This document shows positions 28,402 through 37,300 of a DNA stretch of 64,000 nt, piece after piece. Numbering within the stretch: position 1 is the stretch's first letter; every line of letters begins with the position of its first letter. The stretch is from LMUY01 sp964244655 (GTDB taxonomy: Bacteria; Pseudomonadota; Alphaproteobacteria; Acetobacterales; Acetobacteraceae): positions 39,841 to 103,840 of the forward strand of contig CAXTJU010000001.1 of the NCBI GenBank assembly GCA_964244655.1. Reading direction: 5' to 3'. The notes beneath the pieces were generated by a model. That model worked only from the letters and a program-made list of their open reading frames with translations, did not search any database and was not told the DNA's origin. The position numbers were made by a program, and so were the translations under genes.

Positions 28402-28826
28402 TGCTGGCACGAGTTGGCCTGGACCCGCAGGAAGCGTTGGTGTGCACCATGGTGCTGGTGGCGGCCACCGATGGCGGGATCACCGACCGGGAGATCGGCG
28501 TGATGTCCGGCCTGGTGCAGACCCTGCCGGCGTTCAACGGCTTCAGCAGCGACCAGCTGGAAGCGGCGACGGAGGCCGCGATCAACCTGCTGCGCGAGGA
28601 TGACGGCCTGGCCCACGCCGGCCGCATGATCCGCGACGCGCTGGTTCCCCGGCTGCGCGAGACGGCCTACGCGCTGGCCTGCGAGGTGGTCGCCGGTGAC
28701 GGGTTCGCGGGCCAGAGCACGCTGCAAATGTTGGAGTTCGTGCTGGGCGAGCTGCACCTTGACCCGTTGGTGGCGAGCGCCATTGAGCGCGGGGCACGGG
28801 CGCGGTACCGCAAGGTCGAGGATTAA
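28398..28826 (+). CDS. TerB-family (tellurite-resistance-like) protein
   Basis: 142 residues, all-alpha, with TerB-like segments: LVCTMVLVAATDGGITDREIGVMSGLV (residues 15-41), AINLLREDDG and ETAYALACEVVAGDGFAGQS. The repeated D-G acidic turns resemble the divalent-metal site of TerB domains. It overlaps the helicase stop by four bases (ATGA), so is co-translated with it; a second ATG at 28401 gives the same protein one residue shorter. No terC/D/Z genes are present, so tellurite resistance is unlikely and a stress or damage role with the helicase is an inference from coupling. Confidence 0.85.
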   Translation: MMLARVGLDPQEALVCTMVLVAATDGGITDREIGVMSGLVQTLPAFNGFSSDQLEAATEAAINLLREDDGLAHAGRMIRDALVPRLRETAYALACEVVAGDGFAGQSTLQMLEFVLGELHLDPLVASAIERGARARYRKVED

Positions 28827-28835
28827 GGATTCGGG

Positions 28836-29231
28836 CTACAGCAGCGCAAGCACCGGCCCGGCCACCATCGCTGTCCCAATGATCCCGGCCACGTAGGCCG
28901 GTCCCCGGGTGGGTGTGAAACCGGTTGTGTAGCTGATGGCATGAACGACCCGGGCAGCAAGGAACAGCACCGTTCCGGCCCGCGTCCACCCGCTGTGCAC
29001 CCCCGCCTCGTGCGCTACCAAAACGACCGCGGCGAACGGGGTTAGGTTCTCGCCAAGGTTGGCGTGCGCCCGCTTGGCTCGGGCGAACCAGCCCTCGACA
29101 GCTGGCATGTTCTCACGGTTGCCCCCGAAGGTCTGCGCGCCGACCGCACGGGCGTAACCAGGGCTGTAGATGAGAGGAAGCGCCAGCATCAGCATGGCGG
29201 TCGCCAGCAGCATCCAAAGTTCAAGGGTCAT
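28836..29231 (-). CDS. MAPEG family membrane protein
   Basis: 131 residues with four hydrophobic segments. The MAPEG-type central pattern is GNRENMPAVEGWFARAKRAHANLGENLTPF (around residues 37-66). Eukaryotic members are glutathione-dependent or eicosanoid enzymes; bacterial members are integral membrane proteins of mostly unknown substrate. The start overlaps the aspS stop (ATGA), so it belongs to the aspS transcript. Inner-membrane localisation is predicted. Confidence 0.88.
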   Translation of the reverse strand: MTLELWMLLATAMLMLALPLIYSPGYARAVGAQTFGGNRENMPAVEGWFARAKRAHANLGENLTPFAAVVLVAHEAGVHSGWTRAGTVLFLAARVVHAISYTTGFTPTRGPAYVAGIIGTAMVAGPVLALL

Positions 29232-31015
29232 GCCTTCGGCCTCGCTGGCGGCAGCTCCACCTTCAACGAAAGCTCCTTCAGCCGCGCCGGCGGCACCGGA
29301 GCGGGCGCCCCCATCATCAAATCCTGCCCTTGCTGGTTGAGCGGGAACAGGATCACCTCGCGGATGTTCGGCTCGTCCGCCAGCAGCATCACGATGCGGT
29401 CGATCCCCGGTGCCGACCCGCCATGCGGCGGCGCGCCGTAGCGAAACGCGCTCAACATGCCGCCGAAGCGCGCCTCCACCTCCGCCTCGTCATACCCGGC
29501 GATGGCAAAGGCGCGGATCATGATGTCGGGGCGGTGGTTGCGGATGGCGCCGGAACTCAGCTCCACCCCGTTGCACACGATGTCGTACTGGTAGGCCTTG
29601 ATGGTCAGCGGGTCCTGGGTGTCCAGCGCCTCCAGCCCGCCCTGCGGCATGGAGAACGGGTTGTGGCTGAAATCGATCAGCCCCGTCTCCTCCACCCGCT
29701 CGTACATCGGGAAGTCGGTGATCCAGCACAGGCGAAAGGCGTTCTGCTCGATCAAGTCCAGTTCCTGGCCGAGGCGGGTGCGCACGGCGCCGCTGAACTT
29801 GGCCGCTTCGTCGCGCGGGCCGGCGGCGAAGAACACGGCGTCGCCGGGTCGCAGGCCGCAGCCGGCCCGGATGGCTTCCACCCGGGCCGGCTCCAGGTTC
29901 TTGGCGATCGGGCCGCGACCGCCTTCCGCCTCGAACTGGATGTAGCCCAGCCCGCCGGCCCCCTGCTCGCGCGCCCATTCGTTCAGCTTGTCGAAGAAGC
30001 CGCGCGGCTTCGGCCCGGCGCCGGGGGCGGGAATGGCCCGCACCACCCCGCCCGATGCCGCGATGCGGGCGAACAGGCCGAAGCCAGAGCCTGCGAAGTG
30101 CTCCGTCACGTCCGTGATCAGCAACGGGTTGCGCAGGTCGGGCTTGTCCGAGCCATATTGCAGCAGCGCCGCATCATACGGGATGCGCGGGAACGCCCCC
30201 TCCGTCACGCGCCGTCCGCCGCCGAACTCGGCGAACACGCCGGCCATGATCGGCTCCAACGTCGCGAACACGTCCTCCTGCGTGACGAAGCTCATCTCGA
30301 AGTCGAGCTGGTAGAACTCGCCGGGGGAACGGTCCGCGCGGCCCGCCTCGTCCCGGAAGCAGGGCGCGATCTGGAAGTAGCGGTCGAACCCGGCCACCAT
30401 GGCCAACTGCTTGAACTGCTGCGGCGCCTGCGGCAGCGCATAGAACTGTCCGGGGTGCACGCGGGACGGCACCAGGAAGTCCCGCGCGCCCTCCGGCGAG
30501 CTGGCCGTCAGGATCGGCGTCTGGAACTCGGTGAACCCGGCCTCGATCATGCGGCGGCGCAGGGAGGCGATGACGCCCGCCCGCAGCAGCATGTTGCGGT
30601 GGATCTTGTCCCGGCGCAGGTCCAGGTAGCGGTAGCGCAGCCGCAGCTCCTCGGACGTGGCCGCCTCGCCCGCCACGGGGAACGGCAGCACGGCGGCGGG
30701 CGATTGCAACGCCAGCGCCTCGGCCCGCACCTCCACCTCGCCCGTGGGCAGGCGGGGGTTCACCGTGGCGCCCTCCCGCCGCACGACCGTGCCAGTCACG
30801 GTGACGACGCTTTCCACCCGCAGCGCGTCTGCCTCCTCGAAGGCGGCCGACCCGGCGGGGAACACCACCTGGGTCAACCCGTAATGGTCGCGCAGGTCGA
30901 TGAACAACAGCCCGCCATGGTCGCGCTTGCTGTGCACCCAGCCGGACAAACGGACAGTCTCGCCCGCGTCGCTGGCGCGCAACTGGTCACAGGTGTGGGT
31001 GCGGTAGGCGTGCAT
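29228..31015 (-). CDS. aspS: aspartyl-tRNA synthetase, probably non-discriminating (Asp/Asn)
   Basis: 595 residues: N-terminal OB-fold anticodon-binding domain (SGWVHSKRDHGGLLFIDLRD), class II catalytic core with motif 2 in FRDEAGRADRSPGEFYQLDF, and the bacterial GAD insertion (central region). Motif 3 is in APPHGGSAPGIDRIVMLL. His33 in KRDHGG stands where non-discriminating AspRS has His instead of the Leu of the discriminating enzyme. This implies Asp is also loaded on tRNA-Asn for GatCAB, an inference from family knowledge. The ATG at 31015 is used; the reading to 31090 would run into the tRNA gene. The gene starts 30 bp after tRNA-Val and ends overlapping the MAPEG gene. Confidence 0.95.
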   Translation of the reverse strand: MHAYRTHTCDQLRASDAGETVRLSGWVHSKRDHGGLLFIDLRDHYGLTQVVFPAGSAAFEEADALRVESVVTVTGTVVRREGATVNPRLPTGEVEVRAEALALQSPAAVLPFPVAGEAATSEELRLRYRYLDLRRDKIHRNMLLRAGVIASLRRRMIEAGFTEFQTPILTASSPEGARDFLVPSRVHPGQFYALPQAPQQFKQLAMVAGFDRYFQIAPCFRDEAGRADRSPGEFYQLDFEMSFVTQEDVFATLEPIMAGVFAEFGGGRRVTEGAFPRIPYDAALLQYGSDKPDLRNPLLITDVTEHFAGSGFGLFARIAASGGVVRAIPAPGAGPKPRGFFDKLNEWAREQGAGGLGYIQFEAEGGRGPIAKNLEPARVEAIRAGCGLRPGDAVFFAAGPRDEAAKFSGAVRTRLGQELDLIEQNAFRLCWITDFPMYERVEETGLIDFSHNPFSMPQGGLEALDTQDPLTIKAYQYDIVCNGVELSSGAIRNHRPDIMIRAFAIAGYDEAEVEARFGGMLSAFRYGAPPHGGSAPGIDRIVMLLADEPNIREVILFPLNQQGQDLMMGAPAPVPPARLKELSLKVELPPARPKA

Positions 31016-31045
31016 GGTGCGGGTCTCGGCAGCGCCGAAGGGGAG

Positions 31046-31120
31046 TGGTGGGCGCGACAGGGATTGAACCTGTGGCCACTGCCATGTCAAGGCAGTGCTC
31101 TACCGCTGAGCTACGCGCCC
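31046..31120 (-). tRNA. tRNA-Val (anticodon GAC)
   Basis: 75-nt cloverleaf on the minus strand with encoded CCA. The acceptor stem is GGGCGCG/CGCGCCC, the D-stem GCTC/GAGC, the anticodon stem CTGCC/GGCAG around loop TTGACAT, and the T-stem ACAGG/CCTGT around TTCAATC. Anticodon GAC reads valine GUC/GUU codons. The 3' end lies 30 bp upstream of the aspS start. Confidence 0.97.
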
Positions 31121-31240
31121 CTTCGCGTTTCCTAGCTTGGCCCAACGTCGGGTGCAAGCCAAGCCATTTACCAGCGCTCTTCGAGGACGCGTGCGACGCG
31201 CAGGGATGACAGGACGCTGAAGCAGGGCTTCTATACGGGG

Positions 31241-32143
31241 ATGGACCTGCCCGCTCCGCCGCTGGACACCCTGCCCTTCATCATCCGGCATCCACCCAGC
31301 CAAACGGTCCCGTTGGTCGTGGCTTCGCCGCACTCCGGGCGCTTCTATGCCACCGCCTTCCTGCAATCCGCCCGGCTCGGCCCGCTCGACCTGCGGCGCA
31401 GCGAGGACAGCTTCGTGGAGGAGCTGTTCGCCGCCGCCGTCAGCCACGGCGCGCCCCTGCTGTGCGCCCAGTTCCCCCGCGCCTATTGCGACCCCAACCG
31501 GGAGGCCTGGGAACTCGACCCGGCCATGTTCGCCGACGCCCTGCCCGAGTGGGTCAACACCACCAGCCCCCGCGTTGGCGCCGGGCTTGGCACCATCGCG
31601 CGCGTCGTGACCTCGGGTGAGGCGATCTACCGCGGCAAGTTGCGCTTTGCTGAGGCGCAAGCCCGTGTGCGGGAGTGCTGGCAACCCTACCACGACGCAC
31701 TGGCCGGGCTGCTCGCCGCCACGAGGGCACAGTTTGGCAGCTGCCTGCTGCTGGACTGTCACTCCATGCCCGCAGGCCCGGGCCGTTTCAGCGGACCGGA
31801 CTTCGTGCTGGGCGACGCCCATGGCACCGCATGCACCTCGCACGTCACCGCACTGGTCGAGCGGGTGCTGGGCGGACTCGGCTACGACGTGCGCCGCAAT
31901 GATCCCTACGCTGGCGGCTACATCACCCGGCATTATGGCCGGCCACGGGAGGGAGTGCACGCCTTGCAGATCGAGGTGGCGCGCCGGTTGTACATGGACG
32001 AGAACACGTTGCTGAAAGTCGAAGGGTTCGAGCCCTTGCGCACTCGGCTGGATGCGTTGCTCGGCGAGCTGGCGGAGGCATGCGGCAGCTTGCCGCTCGC
32101 ACCGCAAAAAGAAGGCGATGCCTTGCGGCATCGCCAAGTTTAG
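31241..32143 (+). CDS. N-formylglutamate amidohydrolase family protein
   Basis: 300 residues of the FGase family (HutG-like). It has the zinc-site-type segments VVASPHSGRFY, RAYCDPNREAWELDP and LLLDCHSMP, with the downstream GGYITRHYGRPREGVHALQIEV containing further conserved His/Glu. The family releases formate from N-formylglutamate in histidine degradation, though many members act on other N-formyl or peptide-like substrates. No hut genes are nearby. The ATG at 31241 has only a weak GGGG ribosome site. The last ~12 residues are encoded by a 9-bp hairpin that belongs to a candidate RNA element overlapping the stop. Confidence 0.88.
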   Translation: MDLPAPPLDTLPFIIRHPPSQTVPLVVASPHSGRFYATAFLQSARLGPLDLRRSEDSFVEELFAAAVSHGAPLLCAQFPRAYCDPNREAWELDPAMFADALPEWVNTTSPRVGAGLGTIARVVTSGEAIYRGKLRFAEAQARVRECWQPYHDALAGLLAATRAQFGSCLLLDCHSMPAGPGRFSGPDFVLGDAHGTACTSHVTALVERVLGGLGYDVRRNDPYAGGYITRHYGRPREGVHALQIEVARRLYMDENTLLKVEGFEPLRTRLDALLGELAEACGSLPLAPQKEGDALRHRQV

Positions 32144-32231
32144 GGAGGAAACGTCCAAGAAGTAGCGAGACAAGAGCCTCGCTACGCGACGATAGATAGG
32201 CCTCGCAGGAGTTGGCTGCAAGCCATTTTTT
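32105..32231 (+). ncRNA. candidate structured RNA (3' UTR-type) after N-formylglutamate amidohydrolase
   Basis: Consecutive hairpins are visible. The first is GGCGATGCC/GGCATCGCC around TTGC (32114-32135), overlapping the end of the preceding gene. A purine-rich GGGAGGAAACG single strand follows. The second is GTAGCGAG/CTCGCTAC (32162-32185). The third is a short TGGCT/AGCCA hairpin (32213-32225) followed by six Ts. That last part looks like a Rho-independent terminator, so a short RNA or a processed 3' UTR is plausible. I recall similar hairpin-plus-GGGAGGAAAC sequences in other alphaproteobacteria but cannot name a family. Confidence 0.45.
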
Positions 32232-32294
32232 GCAGTGCACCATTTCGCGCGGAAGGTAAGACCCGTGAAACTTTTGCTGCTATAGAATGGCGCC

Positions 32295-33098
32295 ATGACA
32301 CGGCTTGTGATCGCGTGCATCTGGTTCGTGGCGCTTCCCCTCGCCTGCTCGGCCCGCCCGATGCCGCCGGCCAGCATCCCCGCCCCTTCGGCGCTGTGCC
32401 GGGCCGCCATCCTGCAGGCCGAGCGGGTGACGCACGTGCCGGACCGGTTGCTGGACGCGATCGGCGTGGTGGAAAGCGGCCGGCGGGACCCGGTGAGCGG
32501 CGCCGTCTATGCCTGGCCCTGGACCATCAACGCCGAGGGCATCGGCCATTTCTATGAGAGCAAGGCCGAAGCGGTTGCCGCAGCGGAGGCGTTCCAGGCG
32601 CGGGGCGTGCGCTCGATGGATGTCGGGTGCACCCAGGTCAACATTCTGTATCATGCCGACGCGTTCACCAGCCTGGACCAAGCGTTCGACCCGGTGGCCA
32701 ACGCAGCCTATGCCGCCCGCTTCCTGCAGCAGCTGTTCGCGCAGACCAACGCCTGGCCCTTGGCCGCCGCCGCCTACCACTCCTTCACGCCCGACCTCGG
32801 CGCGGATTACGCGCGCAAGGTGCTGGCAGCCTGGGGCGTGCCGCAGCTTCCCGTGGAAAGCCAGGCGGTGACGCATGGCATGCCTCCCAGCGTTCCCGCC
32901 CAAGCAATGACCTCCGCTGCGCCGGCGGCGCCGAGCCGGGTTGCGGTGATGCTGCCCAACGCGGGCTCCGAAGCCATTCGCGTCTTGCCGTTGCCGGGCG
33001 CCACCGCAGTGGGCGGAGGGCTGGTCACTTCTCGCAGCCTGGACTCCTACCGGTCCATGCCGATCAATCTCGCATTGCGAGGCCCCCGCGCGTCCTGA
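32295..33098 (+). CDS. lytic transglycosylase domain protein (secreted)
   Basis: 267 residues. The N-terminal hydrophobic stretch (residues 3-20) is a signal peptide ending near ACSARP; a cysteine there makes lipoprotein processing possible, but the lipobox is poor. Residues ~35-190 form the SLT-type lysozyme-like domain: RLLDAIGVVESGRRDP with the catalytic Glu, VYAWPWTIN, MDVGCTQVNILYH, and AYHSFTPDLGADYARKV. It should cleave peptidoglycan in the periplasm. The C-terminal ~80 residues are low-complexity. It is preceded by the candidate RNA/terminator and is a single-gene unit. Confidence 0.87.
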   Translation: MTRLVIACIWFVALPLACSARPMPPASIPAPSALCRAAILQAERVTHVPDRLLDAIGVVESGRRDPVSGAVYAWPWTINAEGIGHFYESKAEAVAAAEAFQARGVRSMDVGCTQVNILYHADAFTSLDQAFDPVANAAYAARFLQQLFAQTNAWPLAAAAYHSFTPDLGADYARKVLAAWGVPQLPVESQAVTHGMPPSVPAQAMTSAAPAAPSRVAVMLPNAGSEAIRVLPLPGATAVGGGLVTSRSLDSYRSMPINLALRGPRAS

Positions 33099-33156
33099 AC
33101 ACTTGTCGGAGCGCAAGATATTTCCTGAATTTAAGGTGATGTCTCCCCACGGTGTC

Positions 33157-33175
33157 CCTGATACCTCCTATCAGG
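33157..33175. promoter_or_regulatory. inverted repeat upstream of RND efflux unit
   Basis: CCTGATA and TATCAGG, perfect 7-bp arms with a CCTCC spacer, lie 25 bp before the GTG start of the membrane-fusion protein. The position fits a TetR/MarR-type operator, although no regulator gene is adjacent. Confidence 0.4.
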
Positions 33176-33200
33176 CAGGCGCAGCGGCGAAGGAGGCCAA

Positions 33201-34304
33201 GTGGCCAGGCTTACTCTCTTAGGTGGATTGGTCCTTGGCTTGGCGCAGCCCGCTCTGGCGCAGCCCACCCCCGTTCCCGTCAGCACCGCTTCCGCTGCCC
33301 GACAGGACGTGACGATCTTCGTGCGCGGCATCGGCGCGGTGCAGGCGTTCCAGTCGGTGCTGATCCGCGCCCGGGTGGACGGCACGGTGGACCGGATCGC
33401 GTTCACCGAGGGCCAGGAGGTCAAGCCCGGCCAGCTGCTGGCTGAGATTGACCCGCGCCCCTACCAGGCGGCGCTCGACCAGGCGATGGCCAAGAAGGCT
33501 GCCGACTTGGCGCAGCTGAGCAACGCCAAGCGGGACTTGGCGCGCTACTCCGACCTCGCCCGCAGCGATTTCGCCTCCCGCCAAAGCGTCGACACCCAGA
33601 ACGCCACGGTGCTGCAAACCGGCGCCACCGCCGAGGGAGACGATGCGGCGATCGCGGCGGCCAAGCTCAACCTTGAGTTCACCCGCATCGTCTCCCCGAT
33701 CGAGGGCCGGGTCGGGCTGCGCCTGGTCGATGCCGGCAACCTGGTGCACGCGACGGATGCGACGGGGATCGTCACCGTCAACCAAATCCATCCCATCTCC
33801 GTGCTGTTCACGCTGCCGCAGGACATGCTGCCCACGGTGCAGGACGCGATGCGCGCGGCCGGCGCCGCGCCGTTGGCGGTGGAGGCCTACAGCAGCGACG
33901 ACAAGCAGAAGCTGAGCGACGGCGCCCTGCTGACCTTGAACAACCAGATTGACGGCGCAACCGGAACGATCACGCTCAAGGCGCAATTCGCCAACGCTGA
34001 CGACCGGCTGTGGCCGGGCCAGTTCGTCAACGCCCACCTGCAGCTGAGCTTGGCCAAAGGCGTGGTAGCAGTGCCGTCCGCGGCGGTACAGCACGGCGTG
34101 AATGGGCTGTACGTGTATGTCGTCAAACCCGGCGGCACGGCCGGACTGGCGCCGATCGAGGCTGGGCAGGATGACGGCCAACTGGCCGTGGTGACCAAGG
34201 GCTTGGACGGTGGCGAGACGGTGGTGACAGGCGGGCAGTCCCGGCTGACGGAGGGCACCAGGGTCGCTGACCTTCACGCCACCCAGGCCAAGGCAGGCGG
34301 TTGA
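33201..34304 (+). CDS. RND efflux membrane-fusion (periplasmic adaptor) protein, MdtA-like
   Basis: 367 residues. A signal peptide (LTLLGGLVLGLAQPALAQP) precedes the adaptor. The biotinyl-lipoyl-like halves are seen in IRARVDGTVDRIAFTEGQEVKPGQLLAEIDPRPY (residues 53-86) and TRIVSPIEGRVGLR, with a helical hairpin between (LAQLSNAKRDLARYSDLA). The C-terminal beta-barrel is present. The GTG at 33201 follows AGGAGG. It bridges the inner-membrane pump encoded next to an outer-membrane channel. No channel gene is adjacent, so it must borrow one, possibly the NodT-type channel encoded at 52 kb. Confidence 0.92.
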   Translation: MARLTLLGGLVLGLAQPALAQPTPVPVSTASAARQDVTIFVRGIGAVQAFQSVLIRARVDGTVDRIAFTEGQEVKPGQLLAEIDPRPYQAALDQAMAKKAADLAQLSNAKRDLARYSDLARSDFASRQSVDTQNATVLQTGATAEGDDAAIAAAKLNLEFTRIVSPIEGRVGLRLVDAGNLVHATDATGIVTVNQIHPISVLFTLPQDMLPTVQDAMRAAGAAPLAVEAYSSDDKQKLSDGALLTLNNQIDGATGTITLKAQFANADDRLWPGQFVNAHLQLSLAKGVVAVPSAAVQHGVNGLYVYVVKPGGTAGLAPIEAGQDDGQLAVVTKGLDGGETVVTGGQSRLTEGTRVADLHATQAKAGG

Positions 34305-34311
34305 ACCACCG

Positions 34312-37300
34312 GTGAGCATCTCCACCCCCTTCATCCGCCGTCCGATCGCGACCTCGCTGCTGATGGCGGCCCTGCTGCTCGTGGGCATCGCGGCCTACCC
34401 GCTGCTGCCGGTGGCGCCGCTGCCGCGGGTCGATTTCCCGACCATCGCCGTCTCCGCCTCCCTGCCCGGCGGCAGCCCGGAAACCATGGCCTCCACCGTG
34501 GCGCAACCGCTCGAGCGGCAATTCTCGCAGATTTCCGGCGTGTCCCAGCTCACCTCCAGCAGCGTGCTGGGATCAACCCAGGTGACGGTGCAGTTTGACC
34601 TGGACCGCAACATCGACGCGGCCGCCGGGGACATCCAGGCCGCCATCAACGCCGCCAGCGGGCAATTGCCGAAAAACCTGCCCAGCCCGCCGACCTATTA
34701 CAAGGTGAACCCCGCGGACAGCCCCATCCTGATCCTGTCCGTCCAGTCCGACACCGCACCGCTGATCGAGGTGGACGACTACGCCGACAACATCCTCAGC
34801 CAGCAAATCTCTCAAATCTCCGGCGTCTCGCAGGTGTCGATCGGCGGCGAGCAGAAGCGTTCGGTGCGCGTGCAGGTGGACCCGGCGCGGCTGGCCGCCA
34901 TGGGGCTGACCTTGGAGGATGTGCGCGCCACGCTGACCAACTCCACCGTCAGCAGCGCCAAGGGCAGCCTGGATGGATCGCGCCAGTCCTTCGCCATCTA
35001 CGACAACGACCAGATCACCAAGGCCAGCCAGTATGACAGCACCATCCTGGCCTACCGCAACGGCGCGCCCGTCCGCGTGTCGGACATCGGCCATGCCATC
35101 GACGGGCCGGAGAACGCCAAGCTGGCCGGCTGGCAGAACGGCCGCCGCGGCATCCAGCTGCTGGTCTTCAAGCAACCCGGCGCCAACGTTATCGACACGG
35201 TGGCGCGCATCAAGCAGAGGTTGCCGCAGCTGCAGGCGGCCATCCCGCCTTCCATTCACGTCCAGACGATCATCGACCGCACCCTCACCATCCAGGCGTC
35301 CCTGAAGGACGTGCAGTTCACCCTGCTGCTGTCCATCGCGCTGGTCGTGGCGGTGATCTTCGTGTTCCTGCGCAGCGCCTGGGCCACCATCATCCCGAGC
35401 GTCACCGTGCCGCTGGCGCTGGTGGGCACGTTCGCGGTCATGTACCTGTTCGGCTACAGCCTGGACAACCTCTCGCTCATGGCGATGACTATCGCGGTCG
35501 GCTTCGTCGTGGACGACGCCATCGTCATGCTGGAGAACATCTACCGCTACGTGGAGGACGGCATGAACCCGATGGACGCCGCCCTGCGCGGCGCGGGCGA
35601 GATCGGCTTCACCATCGTCTCCATCAGCGTCTCCCTGATCGCCGTGTTCATCCCGCTGCTGCTGCTGGGCGGCATCGTCGGCCGGCTGTTCCGCGAGTTC
35701 GCCATGACGGTCAGCATCGCCGTGGTGATGTCAGCCATCATCTCGCTCACCCTCACGCCCATGATGTGCTCCCGCTTCCTGCGCCACCACGGCGGCGGGC
35801 ACGGCCGGCTGTACCGCCTGGTTGAAGCCATGTTCGACGCGATGATCGGCGGCTACCGGCGCACCTTGGACGTGGCGCTGCGGTTCCGCCTCGCCACCCT
35901 GATGGTGTTCCTCGGCACCCTGGCCTTCACGGGCTACCTGTTCGTGATCATCCCGAAAGGCTTCTTCCCGCAGCAGGACACCGGGACCATCTTCGCCGTC
36001 ACCCAAGGCGCGCAGGACATCTCGTTCGCGGAGATGGCGCAGCGGCAGGTGGCACTGGCCAAGATCGTGGGCGACGATCCCGACGTGGACGCCTATTCGT
36101 CCTCGATCGGCGCCGGCTCCGGCGGGCAGACCGGCAACAACGGCCGCATCTTCATCAGCCTGAAGCCCTGGGACCAGCGCCACGCGACCGCCACGCAGAT
36201 CGCCGCCCGCCTGGGCCAGAAGGCCCAGGCGGTGCCGGGCGCGCAGGTGTTCCTGCAAGCGGTGCAGGACATCACCATCGGCGGCCGGCTGTCCCGGACG
36301 CAGTATCAGTACACGTTGCAGGACGCGGACCTGCCGGAGCTCAACCATTGGTCGCCCCAGGTGCTGGACAAGCTGCGCACCTTGCCGGCGTTGCGGGACG
36401 TGGCGACGGACCAGCAGGTGGCAGGCACCGCCGCCACCCTGACCATCGACCGCGACGCCGCCTCCCGCTTCGGCATCACCCCGCAGCAGGTCGATGACAC
36501 GCTCTACGACGCGTTCGGCCAGCGGCAGATCACCCAGTACTTCACCCAGGTGAACTCCTACCACGTGATCCTGGAGGTCCCCGGCGACATGCAGGGCGAC
36601 ACCGAGACGCTGCGCAAGCTCTACATCCGGTCCGCAACGGGGGCGGCGGTGCCCCTCAGCACCTTCGTCCACATCGACACGGACCCGGTGGTGCCGCTGT
36701 CGCTGTCGCACCAAGGCTCGTTCCCGGCTGTCACGCTGTCGTTCAACCTGGCGCCGGGGGCGGCGCTGGGCGACGCCGTGGGCCAGATCGAGGCGGCGAT
36801 GGGCCAGCTGGGCACCCCCAGCACGTTGACGGGAACGTTCCAAGGCACGGCGCAGGCGTTCCAGTCCTCGCTCAGCAGCACGCCCTACCTGATCGCGGCC
36901 GCGCTGGTCTCGGTGTACATCATCCTCGGCATCCTGTACGAGAGCTACATCCTGCCGCTGACCATCCTGTCCACCTTGCCCTCGGCGGGCGTGGGGGCGC
37001 TGCTGATGCTGCTGCTCGCGCATTACGACCTGTCGATCATCGCGCTGGTCGGGGTGATCCTGCTGATCGGCATCGTGAAGAAGAACGGCATCATGATGGT
37101 GGACTTCGCCATCAACGCCGAGCGGCGGGAGGGCGCCACCCCGCTGGCCGCCATCCGCCAGGCCTGCCTGCTGCGCTTTCGCCCCATCCTGATGACCACC
37201 ATGGCGGCCCTGCTGGGCGGGCTGCCGCTGATGCTGGGCAGCGGCGCCGGGTCCGAGCTGCGCAAGCCGCTGGGCTACGCGATGGTGGGCGGGCTGTTCC

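Noticed and set aside
25738..28410. 890-codon minus-strand frame opposite the helicase
   Set aside because: It mirrors the helicase gene, has no start signal or recognisable motif, and reads as low-complexity Gln/Arg/Gly; the helicase motifs on the other strand are complete.
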